DNA of 8,213 bases from Candidatus Nitrosopumilus sp. GTDB lineage: Archaea; Thermoproteota; Nitrososphaeria; Nitrososphaerales; Nitrosopumilaceae. This document shows, piece by piece, positions 1 through 6,117 of this stretch. The notes under the pieces are model-generated. The model did no database searches and was not told the origin of the DNA. It saw only the letters and a list, made by a program, of their open reading frames with translations. Where the stretch lies: NCBI GenBank assembly GCA_030637455.1, contig DAOWGL010000067.1:1-8213 (forward strand), read 5' to 3'. Position 1 is the stretch's first letter. Every line of letters starts with the position of its first letter. The translations under genes were made by a program, and so were the position numbers.

Positions 1-578
1 ACATCCAAAATTTGTGCAGAAATCATTTCTAAATAATCCTTAGATAGAAATTCATCACTTAATTTTGTCAATATAAAGGCCCCAGGTTTTCCTTTTTTTG
101 CTAAAGGATGTTGGTTTTCTTTAAGATGTACACTCATGGTTTCAGAATCAAAATATTTTAAAAATTCTAAAGATTCATTTTTAATTTCAGGTTTTAAAAA
201 TACTGTTTCAACATCCTCAGCCTGAGCTACCAAATGTTGAACATGATCAGAGGTGTACAATATCGCATTATTTTCTTTAGCCATATCTACTATCAGAGAA
301 TCAATTCTCCCACTACTAGCAAGTTTTACATCATCTGAAGAAGGATGAGTCCCACTAACAACAATGATTAGTCCATAACTTCCAGATAATGATTTGAGTT
401 TTCGAATTTTCTCAAGACCAATGAATCCTTGTTCTTTTTTCTTAGATGCTTGTGATTGTAACTCATCAAATACAGCTTGAGGAATAATGATTTCAAAATT
501 TCTAACACTCCCAGATTCAATTTGAGAGACAAGTTGGCCATTGATAATTACACTGGTATCAGCTACAATTTTTGACAA
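1..578 (-). CDS. PIN-domain / PilT-type ATPase, N-terminal part (cut by window edge)
   Basis: This is the N-terminal 192 residues of a protein that continues past the left edge. Residues 1-125 form a PIN domain, a metal-dependent RNase fold. The acidic set is visible: D7 in VADTSVIINGQ, E39 in VFDELQSQ, D93 in GRIDSLIVD and D111 in LYTSDH. A linker follows with YFDSETMSVHLKEN and AKKGKPGAF, which matches my memory of the archaeal COG1855 family (PIN, then a PilT/VirB11-like ATPase, then a KH domain, about 600 residues). The ATPase and KH parts lie outside, so the full architecture is inferred. The start is TTG: in frame, a TGA lies two codons upstream, so no earlier start exists. A Shine-Dalgarno-like sequence precedes it at suitable spacing. 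It follows the receiver gene by 45 nt on the same strand and may be co-transcribed. Its role is probably RNA processing or quality control, with low certainty on the substrate. Confidence 0.85.
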   Translation of the reverse strand, partial: MSKIVADTSVIINGQLVSQIESGSVRNFEIIIPQAVFDELQSQASKKKEQGFIGLEKIRKLKSLSGSYGLIIVVSGTHPSSDDVKLASSGRIDSLIVDMAKENNAILYTSDHVQHLVAQAEDVETVFLKPEIKNESLEFLKYFDSETMSVHLKENQHPLAKKGKPGAFILTKLSDEFLSKDYLEMISAQILD

Positions 579-585
579 ATTTCAG

Positions 586-595
586 ATCAATTCCT
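586..595 (-). promoter_or_regulatory. Shine-Dalgarno-like site for the PIN ATPase TTG start
   Basis: Read on the minus strand the site is AGGAATTGAT, matching 8 of 10 positions of AGGAGGTGAT, the complement of the usual archaeal 16S rRNA 3' end. It lies 7 nt before the TTG at 578. It supports that TTG and suggests translation from an internal position of a longer transcript. Most other genes here lack such a site. Confidence 0.5.
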
Positions 596-623
596 TAGAT
601 AACTAATACCCTAATTTACTTTC

Positions 624-980
624 TCAAATTAAAGACTTGATTGATTCTAAAACACCATTAAAATCAAAGGGTTTTGAGATATATGAAGATGCACCATGAT
701 CTAAACATTGTTGAATTATTTTTTGATCATCACTTGCAGTTATTAGAATAATTTTTGCGTTAGGGTCATATTCAATTATTTCTTTTACAACAGTAAATCC
801 ATCTTTTCTTGGCATGGCCAAATCCAACAATAGAATTTGAGGATTATATTTTTGATAGAAATCAACTGCTTCAGCACCATCGGATGCTTCTCCAACAATT
901 TCATGTTCACCAATAGATAAAATATCTTTCAAAACAAGTCTAATTGCATCAGAGTCATCTGCAATCAAAATTTTTGCCAT
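624..980 (-). CDS. CheY-like stand-alone response regulator receiver
   Basis: The 118-residue protein is a complete single receiver (REC) domain with no output domain. Conserved positions are all present: acidic pair D8/D9 (ILIADDSD), phosphoacceptor D53 (ILLLDLAMPRKDG), T81 (ILITAS) and K103 followed by P104 (YISKPF). It is therefore predicted to be phosphorylated on D53 in the cytoplasm and to act by protein-protein contact or as a phosphate shuttle or sink. The upstream neighbour on the same strand is an Hpt protein (50-nt gap), and a histidine kinase lies divergently beyond that, which fits a split phosphorelay. I avoid the symbol cheY because nothing in the window points to chemotaxis. 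The ATG start has no Shine-Dalgarno sequence. A weak TATA-like stretch 26 nt upstream may allow separate transcription. Confidence 0.93.
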   Translation of the reverse strand: MAKILIADDSDAIRLVLKDILSIGEHEIVGEASDGAEAVDFYQKYNPQILLLDLAMPRKDGFTVVKEIIEYDPNAKIILITASDDQKIIQQCLDHGASSYISKPFDFNGVLESIKSLI

Positions 981-1001
981 TTATTTTCTTTAAAACTCTA
1001 C

Positions 1002-1009
1002 ATTAAAAA
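1002..1009 (-). promoter_or_regulatory. Weak TATA-like box for the receiver gene
   Basis: On the minus strand TTTTTAAT is centred about 26 nt before the receiver ATG, the spacing expected for a leaderless archaeal transcript. The match is weak and the region is generally AT-rich, so read-through from the Hpt promoter could also supply transcription. Confidence 0.3.
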
Positions 1010-1030
1010 ACTTCAGTATTCAAATTTTGA

Positions 1031-1375
1031 CTAGAGTTGTATGATTTTCTCATTAATTTGACTAAAATCATAATTAGCCTCATTCATTGATTTTTTCATA
1101 TGAGTAATGGATTCCTGCATCAAATTAAAAATACCATCAACATTATCACCATTAACAATTTTCTTAAAAATATTATCCAGAGAGGACGATAAATCACCAA
1201 GGGATTCTTTTCCCATCATAGGTGCTAACCCTTTAATTTTATGAGTGTGTTTTTGAAACTTTGAAGCATTTTGAAATACATCAATATCATTTGTACATAA
1301 TTTCAAAATATTTTCAATAGAGTCAATATCATCAGTTATTTCTTTAGTTGCAACAGCAATGAATTCATCAGACAT
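1031..1375 (-). CDS. Stand-alone Hpt-domain phosphotransfer protein
   Basis: The 114-residue protein is helical and carries the Hpt signature HKIKGLAPMMG: H45 is the predicted phosphorylated histidine in H-x-x-K-G, followed by the hydrophobic helix partner with ESLGDLSSSLDNIF. This resembles the P1 domain of CheA and free Hpt proteins such as YPD1. No kinase or receiver domain is fused, so it should carry phosphate between a receiver and another partner. It lies between a receiver gene (same strand, 50 nt downstream) and a histidine kinase (divergent, starts 62 nt away), which makes these the likely partners. The start is ATG with no Shine-Dalgarno sequence. The shared TATA-like box is centred about 32 nt upstream, giving a very short or absent leader. 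Partner specificity and the direction of phosphate flow cannot be read from sequence. Confidence 0.85.
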   Translation of the reverse strand: MSDEFIAVATKEITDDIDSIENILKLCTNDIDVFQNASKFQKHTHKIKGLAPMMGKESLGDLSSSLDNIFKKIVNGDNVDGIFNLMQESITHMKKSMNEANYDFSQINEKIIQL

Positions 1376-1400
1376 TATGCATCATTGAATAAAATTCACC

Positions 1401-1414
1401 CTTTATTTTTATAG
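1401..1414. promoter_or_regulatory. Shared, bidirectional TATA-like box between Hpt and kinase genes
   Basis: The element reads CTTTATTTTTATAG on plus and CTATAAAAATAAAG on minus, TATA-like both ways. Its centre (about 1407) is 30 nt from the kinase ATG at 1437 and 32 nt from the Hpt ATG at 1375, both right for near-leaderless archaeal transcripts. The 61-nt gap holds no equally well-placed second box. A 5-bp inverted repeat, CACCC (1397-1401) and GGGTG (1423-1427), flanks its right half. Whether TBP uses it in both directions is inference. Confidence 0.55.
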
Positions 1415-1436
1415 TGTACGGTGGGTGTTTTTTGGT

Positions 1437-3323
1437 ATGAAGATAGTTAGTAAGGCATATGTTTTGATAGCTATTCTTATTGTTGCAGCAGTTTTCAATT
1501 TATTTTTACTATATCAAGATGATAAATCAGATACGTCTCAATCATATTCTATAATAGGTGCAGGGGATGTAAAAGTAAAAGCAGAAGCAATTTCAGGTTT
1601 AGCCACATCAGTTGCAAATGGAATATTAGAAGATAAAGAAAAACTTGGAAAAGAAATTGCCGAAGTCCAATCAACACTAGCAACAATTAGAAACGGTGGA
1701 GAATTCAAAGGTCAGACATTAGGGACAATCCCAACATCACTCATTACAGATTACAATGCTGTTCTATCATCATGGGAATCTTACAAGTCAAAAGTATTGA
1801 CAGTGGAAGAGACATCAGTATTTGATTTAGAAGCTACCAATGCCATGAACTACGTTTTACAAAAAAATCAAGAACTAGTACTTGTCACAGACAAATTAAG
1901 TAAAGATTTAGACAAATTAGATAGAGATTATAATCCACATAAACTAATTGCAAAAGATTTAGCTGAATGTGCAAAAATAATAGGACAGCAAAGTCTCCTT
2001 ATTTCTATCGGAGAAGGGGGAAATGCTCAAGAAATACTAGAAGAGAAGAATTTACAATTTGAAATAGGGTTAAGAAAACTGTTACAAAGTTCTACATCAG
2101 ATTTAGATGTAGAAAAAGTTGGCAAGACTCATGAAGAATTAATTACAATTCCAAGAGAGAATTCAGAAGAATTACGAGATTTAGATCCATTATGGGAATC
2201 AATTAAAGTGAAAATTGAGATATTACAGGAAAGGACATTACTATCACCTGAATTCAATTCAGCAAAGAATGAAATGGATAATGAGAAAAATATATTGTTT
2301 GACAATATTGATAAACTTCTTAATTCATGGAATGTAGAATTAACTTCTCAAGGTTCAGAAGAGCAAATGGTCATACAGATTCTCTTAGGTGTAGATATAG
2401 CAATATTCTTTTTGGTATTGTTTGTCATTAGACAGTCTCTATCACCTCTCGATTCAATATCAAAAGCACTCTCCAAAGTAAAAGAAGGGGTATACGGTGA
2501 GAAAATAGAGTATTCAGGTACTGATGAAGTTGGACAACTTGTAGCAAACTTCAACATAATGTCAGATACAATTAAAGAGAAAGAAGAAGAAGCTAAAAAG
2601 ACAGACATTGCAAAAGATGAATTTCTTGCAATGATTACACATGAATTAAAAACACCTCTAGTTCCAATTCAAGGATATTCAGATATTTTGCTAAATGAAC
2701 ACTTGGGAAAACTAACAGATGCGCAAAAAGAACGAATTGGTATTATTAAATCAAGTTCTGAAACATTGTTATCAATTATTTCAGATTTACTTGATGCGCA
2801 AAAATTAGATCTAGGACAATTACGAATGGTAAAACAAAAAACAGATATCAAAAATACTATAACTAAAGCAATTGAAACTATGAAACCAGAAGCAGAATCT
2901 CACAATATTGAAATTACATCTAATGTGCAAAGTGTAATTTTAAATCATGATTCAGAAAGAATCGGGCAAGTTATCACAAATATGATTAAAAACAGCATCA
3001 TTGCAATTGATCCAAATTCAGGTAAAATCGATATAAGTATGGAAGACTATCCTAGTGAAGTAAAAATTTCTGTTAAAGATAGTGGAATTGGAATACCAGA
3101 AGATAAACAAAAAAATCTTTTCAAAAAATTCTACCAGGTAGATGCATCACTTACAAGAGAAACAGGTGGAAGTGGATTAGGATTAGCCATTTGTAAAGGA
3201 ATTATAGATAATCATCGGGGTAAAATTACAGTTCACAGTATCCCTAATCAAGGTGCAACGTTCTCATTTACCATCCCAAAAGAAGGATCAGATAACACCA
3301 AAACGCCTCTAAAATCTGCTTAA
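1437..3323 (+). CDS. Membrane sensor histidine kinase with HAMP domain and unassigned extracytoplasmic domain
   Basis: Numbering is from the ATG at 1437 (628 residues). Residues 6-25 form TM1. Residues 28-310 are a mainly helical extracytoplasmic region that I cannot assign to a named sensor family. Residues 311-331 form TM2, followed by a HAMP linker (332-384). The HisKA H-box is FLAMITHELKTPL with phospho-acceptor H402 and the HExxT pattern usual in kinases that also dephosphorylate their regulator. The HATPase_c domain has the N-box (N515, N519), G1 box D548 in DSGIGIP, and G2 box GGSGLGLAI (577-585). No receiver domain is fused. The likely partners are the divergent Hpt and receiver proteins. 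A GTG at 1425 would add four residues (MFFG). I prefer the ATG because the TATA-like box is about 30 nt upstream of it, fitting a leaderless transcript. The signal sensed is unknown. Confidence 0.93.
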   Translation: MKIVSKAYVLIAILIVAAVFNLFLLYQDDKSDTSQSYSIIGAGDVKVKAEAISGLATSVANGILEDKEKLGKEIAEVQSTLATIRNGGEFKGQTLGTIPTSLITDYNAVLSSWESYKSKVLTVEETSVFDLEATNAMNYVLQKNQELVLVTDKLSKDLDKLDRDYNPHKLIAKDLAECAKIIGQQSLLISIGEGGNAQEILEEKNLQFEIGLRKLLQSSTSDLDVEKVGKTHEELITIPRENSEELRDLDPLWESIKVKIEILQERTLLSPEFNSAKNEMDNEKNILFDNIDKLLNSWNVELTSQGSEEQMVIQILLGVDIAIFFLVLFVIRQSLSPLDSISKALSKVKEGVYGEKIEYSGTDEVGQLVANFNIMSDTIKEKEEEAKKTDIAKDEFLAMITHELKTPLVPIQGYSDILLNEHLGKLTDAQKERIGIIKSSSETLLSIISDLLDAQKLDLGQLRMVKQKTDIKNTITKAIETMKPEAESHNIEITSNVQSVILNHDSERIGQVITNMIKNSIIAIDPNSGKIDISMEDYPSEVKISVKDSGIGIPEDKQKNLFKKFYQVDASLTRETGGSGLGLAICKGIIDNHRGKITVHSIPNQGATFSFTIPKEGSDNTKTPLKSA

Positions 3324-3342
3324 AGAAAACAAACTTTCAGAA

Positions 3343-3428
3343 CTAAAATCCCTCACACTCTTGACAAAATGGATATTTTTACATTCAGAACATGGAACAA
3401 CAACATGAGAAAAATAAGCAATTTTATG
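3343..3428 (-). pseudogene. Possible zinc-ribbon fragment with a one-base frameshift
   Basis: On the minus strand one frame reads HKIAYFSHVVVPCSECKNIHF. Adding one base in the four-base A run at plus 3366-3369 continues it as CQECEGF and then an immediate TAG stop. The joined product would be a C-x2-C-x6-C-x2-C zinc ribbon ending just after the last cysteine pair. As given, the frame instead runs on into unrelated codons. No ATG, GTG or TTG occurs in the frame back to a TGA at 3504-3506, so a start is missing too. It could be a decayed gene, a sequencing error in a homopolymer, or chance. Confidence 0.25.
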
Positions 3429-3532
3429 AAAATTGTACCAAATATTTTGAATTTTTACGCAAAAAATCCAGCACAGACTATAATTTTGAGGATGAGTATT
3501 ATTTCACCATGCCTGCAATTTCAAGTCATTAG
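3392..3532 (+). CDS. Possible small protein, 46 residues, unknown
   Basis: An ATG-started ORF encodes a hydrophilic peptide beginning MEQQHEKNKQFYENC, rich in Glu, Lys, Tyr and Phe, with an acidic patch (NFEDEYY) near the end and one cysteine (C15). The composition is more protein-like than typical AT-rich noise, which favours Ile, Asn and Leu. Against it, there is no Shine-Dalgarno sequence, no clear TATA box at leaderless distance, and an overlapping ORF exists in another frame. It would end 40 nt before tldD. No family is recognised. Confidence 0.25.
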   Translation: MEQQHEKNKQFYENCTKYFEFLRKKSSTDYNFEDEYYFTMPAISSH

Positions 3533-3572
3533 ATAGCAGAAGATTTACGAACCACACAAAATTGCATAAAGT

Positions 3573-4979
3573 ATGGATACAAGATTACAGGATCTTGCAG
3601 ATAGGGCAGTCAAATATGCCGAACAGTCAGGTGCTCAATATTGCGATGCTAGAGCAGAACAACAAGAACGAAAGTCAGCACTAATAGAAAAAAATTCAGT
3701 GGAATATGTTAGAATTAATGAGGACCGAGGAATAGGTATTAGAATTATCAAAGATAATGTTTGGAGTTTTTGCTCAATTACAAATCCAAAAACATTTGAA
3801 CAAATTAAAGAGGCAATAGATAATTCAATAAAAAGTAGCAAGAACAACAAAAAAAATAAAATAGAACTATATCCCAATCTTGCAAAAAAATCTCTAGTCA
3901 ACTATTTGGTAATCAAAAAACCCGAATTGGAAGATATGATAAAAATGGGATTAGAAGTAGATAAAATTATTTTAGACACTCCAAAAATTATAAAATCTGT
4001 TGTAAATCCATGGTTTACAATTAATTCAAAATATTTTGTAAATACCGAAGGTTCAGAAATTTTACAGAATTTTACAGATACAGTTATGGATATGATTGCA
4101 ACAGCTCATGATTTAGGAATAACACTATCAGTCAACATTACAGAAGGTGGGAGGGGAGGACTAGAACAAATAACAAATAAAATTCAACAAAGTGCAAAAG
4201 AAATTGCATTAAAAGCATCACAATTAACACATGCAAAACCAGTAAAAGAAGAAAATGCGACAGTAGTAATGAATCCGGATTTTGTATCATTACTTACACA
4301 TGAAATACTAGGACATCCATCAGAGGCAGACAGAGTGTTAGGAAAAGAAATGGCATGGGCAGGAGGAGCATGGTGGAAAAACAAACTTGGAGAAAAAATA
4401 GGTTCAGAAAATCTTAACGTGTTTGATGATCCCACAATAAAAGAAAGTTTAGGATGGTATCAATTTGATGATGAAGGTATTGAAACTAAGAAAACAACTC
4501 TAGTTGAAAAAGGAGTTTTAAAAAATCACATGCAAAATAGAGAGACAGCCATAGATTTTGATTCTATACCAACGGGAAACATGAGGGCAACAAATTATCG
4601 ATTTATGCCTCTGATACGAATGGCATGTACTTGTATCGGTAATGGAGATAGGAATGTAAATGAAATTATCAAAGATGTCAAACACGGATATCTTATCTCA
4701 AATATGAAAATACCATCAATAGACATGAAACGATACAATTGGAGCATATCATGTCAATATGCTCAAAGGATTGAAAATGGGGAAATTACTGATTTGTTAA
4801 GAGATGTTATCGTTATGGGAACGGCTCCTAAATTCTTTGAATCAATTGATGCGTGTGGGGATGATTTCACTGTAAGACCGATAACTAATTGCGGTAAAGG
4901 GGATCCAATGCAATCAATGATTATGGGAAATGGTGGACCAACAATAAGAGGAACTGCCACAGTGAAGAGTGTGAATTAG
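3573..4979 (+). CDS. tldD: TldD-type zinc metalloprotease (TldD/PmbA family)
   Basis: The 468-residue length is usual for the family. The zinc site is intact: HEILGH gives H243, E244 and H247 (HExxxH), and the C-terminal TNCGKGDP supplies C440, matching the third zinc ligand (Cys) known in E. coli TldD. This marks it as the catalytic TldD partner rather than TldE/PmbA, which lacks the motif. Known TldD/TldE heterodimers degrade unfolded or small peptides inside a cavity and mature some modified peptides such as microcin B17. Other family-like stretches are GIGIRII (residues 54-60), VNTEG and NMRATNYRFMP. No tldE lies in the window, although archaeal genomes often keep the two together. The gene opens an apparent operon with two DNA glycosylases (3-nt gap to the next). 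The ATG has no Shine-Dalgarno sequence. The link to repair is positional only. Confidence 0.93.
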   Translation: MDTRLQDLADRAVKYAEQSGAQYCDARAEQQERKSALIEKNSVEYVRINEDRGIGIRIIKDNVWSFCSITNPKTFEQIKEAIDNSIKSSKNNKKNKIELYPNLAKKSLVNYLVIKKPELEDMIKMGLEVDKIILDTPKIIKSVVNPWFTINSKYFVNTEGSEILQNFTDTVMDMIATAHDLGITLSVNITEGGRGGLEQITNKIQQSAKEIALKASQLTHAKPVKEENATVVMNPDFVSLLTHEILGHPSEADRVLGKEMAWAGGAWWKNKLGEKIGSENLNVFDDPTIKESLGWYQFDDEGIETKKTTLVEKGVLKNHMQNRETAIDFDSIPTGNMRATNYRFMPLIRMACTCIGNGDRNVNEIIKDVKHGYLISNMKIPSIDMKRYNWSISCQYAQRIENGEITDLLRDVIVMGTAPKFFESIDACGDDFTVRPITNCGKGDPMQSMIMGNGGPTIRGTATVKSVN

Positions 4980-4982
4980 GAA

Positions 4983-5576
4983 ATGAAACAAAAATTAGAA
5001 ATTATCAAACAAAATGTTATTGAATGCACAAAGTGTGATCTTTCTAAAACCAGAACCAATTCAGTTCCAGGTAAAGGAAATTTTCATTCAAATGTAATTT
5101 TTGTAGGAGAGGCACCTGGGAAAAATGAAGATAAAAATGGTGAACCATTTATCGGCATTGCAGGAAAAAAACTTTCAATTGCACTAGAAAAAGCAGGGAT
5201 CTCAAGGGAAGAAGTATACATTACAAATATTGTAAAATGTAGACCTCCAAAAAACAGAGTTCCAACCACAATTGAAAGAGAGACATGTCAGGAATATCTA
5301 AAACAAGAAATTGCAATCATTAAACCAAAAATAATTTGCGTATTAGGAAATACTGCATTTAATTCCCTATTAGGAGGTTCAGAAATTACAAAATTTAGAG
5401 GAAAACTAGTTAGAAAAGAAAAACAATTGTATTTTTTGACAGTTCATCCAGCAGCAACTATTTACAATCAAAAATTAATTACAGTATTGAAAAAAGATAT
5501 GGTAAAATTATTTGATTTAATCACAGAGTTAAAAAACAATAAAAAAGTAAAAATAGACATTGACTATACTCCCTAG
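4983..5576 (+). CDS. Uracil-DNA glycosylase, family 4-like, 4Fe-4S
   Basis: The 197-residue enzyme removes uracil from DNA, the first step of base excision repair after cytosine deamination. Four cysteines expected to bind a 4Fe-4S cluster are visible: C15 and C18 (ECTKC), C86 (IVKCRPP) and C102 (ETCQEY). The catalytic pocket motif is GEAPGKNED (42-50), followed by GEPFIGIAGKKL. The second active-site motif is TVHPAA with H155. The GEAPG-type first motif and the cysteine spacing favour family 4 over family 5. The ATG lies 3 nt after the tldD stop, which suggests one transcript and coupled translation. The only GGA before it is just upstream of the ATG, too close for a normal ribosome site. 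Its 3' end overlaps the next glycosylase by 17 nt. Function is confident; the family 4 label is from motif memory. Confidence 0.92.
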   Translation: MKQKLEIIKQNVIECTKCDLSKTRTNSVPGKGNFHSNVIFVGEAPGKNEDKNGEPFIGIAGKKLSIALEKAGISREEVYITNIVKCRPPKNRVPTTIERETCQEYLKQEIAIIKPKIICVLGNTAFNSLLGGSEITKFRGKLVRKEKQLYFLTVHPAATIYNQKLITVLKKDMVKLFDLITELKNNKKVKIDIDYTP

Positions 5577-6117
5577 AGAATTTTATTCAAAAGATACAGT
5601 TACAGTTGCAAAAAATCTTTTGGGGAAAAGAATAATTAGAAAAATAGGGCATAATGAAATATCAGGAATTATTACTGAAACTGAAGCATATAGACACAAT
5701 GACGACCCAGCAAGTCATGCATTTAGAAAAATTACAGATAGAAACAAGATAATGTTTGGAGACGTAGGATTTGCCTATGTTTATTTTACATACGGAATGC
5801 ATTTTTGTTTTAATGTAGTAGCAAAAGATCCTAAAAAAGCAGCTGGAGCAGTTCTTATTCGTGCAATTGAGCCTGAAAAAGGAATCAAAATAATGCAAAG
5901 AAATAGAGGAATTGAAAATTTGAAAAATCTTACTAATGGACCAGCAAAACTAGCACAAGCATTAGAGATTACCAAAGAACACTATGGTGTAGATTTAACA
6001 AAAAAATCCAGACTATACATTACTGAAGGAATTAAATTAAAAAAGATTAGTGTGTCACCAAGAATAGGAATTAAAGATGCAACTGATAAATTATGGAATT
6101 TTAAAATAAGAATTTAA
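5560..6117 (+). CDS. 3-methyladenine / alkyladenine DNA glycosylase (AAG/MPG family)
   Basis: The 185-residue protein matches the Aag/MPG fold, which excises alkylated purines such as 3-methyladenine and also hypoxanthine. It starts with LPREFYSKDTVTVAKNLLGK and carries ETEAY, in which E42 aligns with human AAG catalytic E125 and Y44 with Y127. H53 in DPASHAF aligns with H136. YVYFTYGMHFCFNVV matches the segment with human Y159 and N169, followed by GAVLIRAIEP. These alignments are from memory. The TTG start is forced: an in-frame TAG lies two codons upstream, and LPREFY begins right after. The first 17 nt overlap the end of the uracil glycosylase gene, so translation is probably coupled. This pairs deamination repair with alkylation repair in one operon. 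Its stop codon shares bases with that of the convergent membrane gene. Confidence 0.93.
   Translation: MTILPREFYSKDTVTVAKNLLGKRIIRKIGHNEISGIITETEAYRHNDDPASHAFRKITDRNKIMFGDVGFAYVYFTYGMHFCFNVVAKDPKKAAGAVLIRAIEPEKGIKIMQRNRGIENLKNLTNGPAKLAQALEITKEHYGVDLTKKSRLYITEGIKLKKISVSPRIGIKDATDKLWNFKIRI

Larger units (their letters stand above)
3324..3572. other. Intergenic gap between kinase and tldD with competing small-ORF signals
   Basis: No established gene is evident in these 249 bases. Three overlapping signals are present: a 46-codon plus-strand ORF (3392-3532), a 55-codon plus-strand ORF in another frame (3369-3536), and a minus-strand zinc-ribbon-like stretch broken by a frameshift (3343-3428). 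At most one is likely to be real. I found no convincing TATA box at the usual distance from the tldD ATG, so the tldD promoter may be farther upstream in this gap. Confidence 0.6.

Noticed and set aside
1425..1436. GTG at 1425 as the kinase start (adds MFFG)
   Set aside because: The ATG at 1437 fits the TATA-like box spacing for a leaderless gene. The GTG has no better support, though it cannot be excluded.
2348..2608. Minus-strand ORF of 86 codons inside the kinase gene
   Set aside because: It is a shadow of the kinase HAMP region; low-complexity Ser-rich translation with no motif.
3369..3536. Plus-strand 55-codon ORF in the gap before tldD
   Set aside because: Its composition is typical of AT-rich noise (Ile, Asn, Phe), without a ribosome site or motif, and it overlaps a more protein-like frame.
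4056..4080. Short tandem repeat (ATTTTACAGA twice) inside tldD
   Set aside because: It encodes EILQNFTDT within a normal coding frame; two copies of about 10 bp are expected by chance in AT-rich DNA.
4184..4435. Minus-strand ORF of 83 codons inside tldD
   Set aside because: It overlaps the conserved HExxxH region of tldD on the other strand and resembles no protein.
5662..5898. Minus-strand cysteine-rich ORF inside the alkyladenine glycosylase gene
   Set aside because: The opposite strand encodes the catalytic motifs of the glycosylase; the cysteines come from antisense codons.
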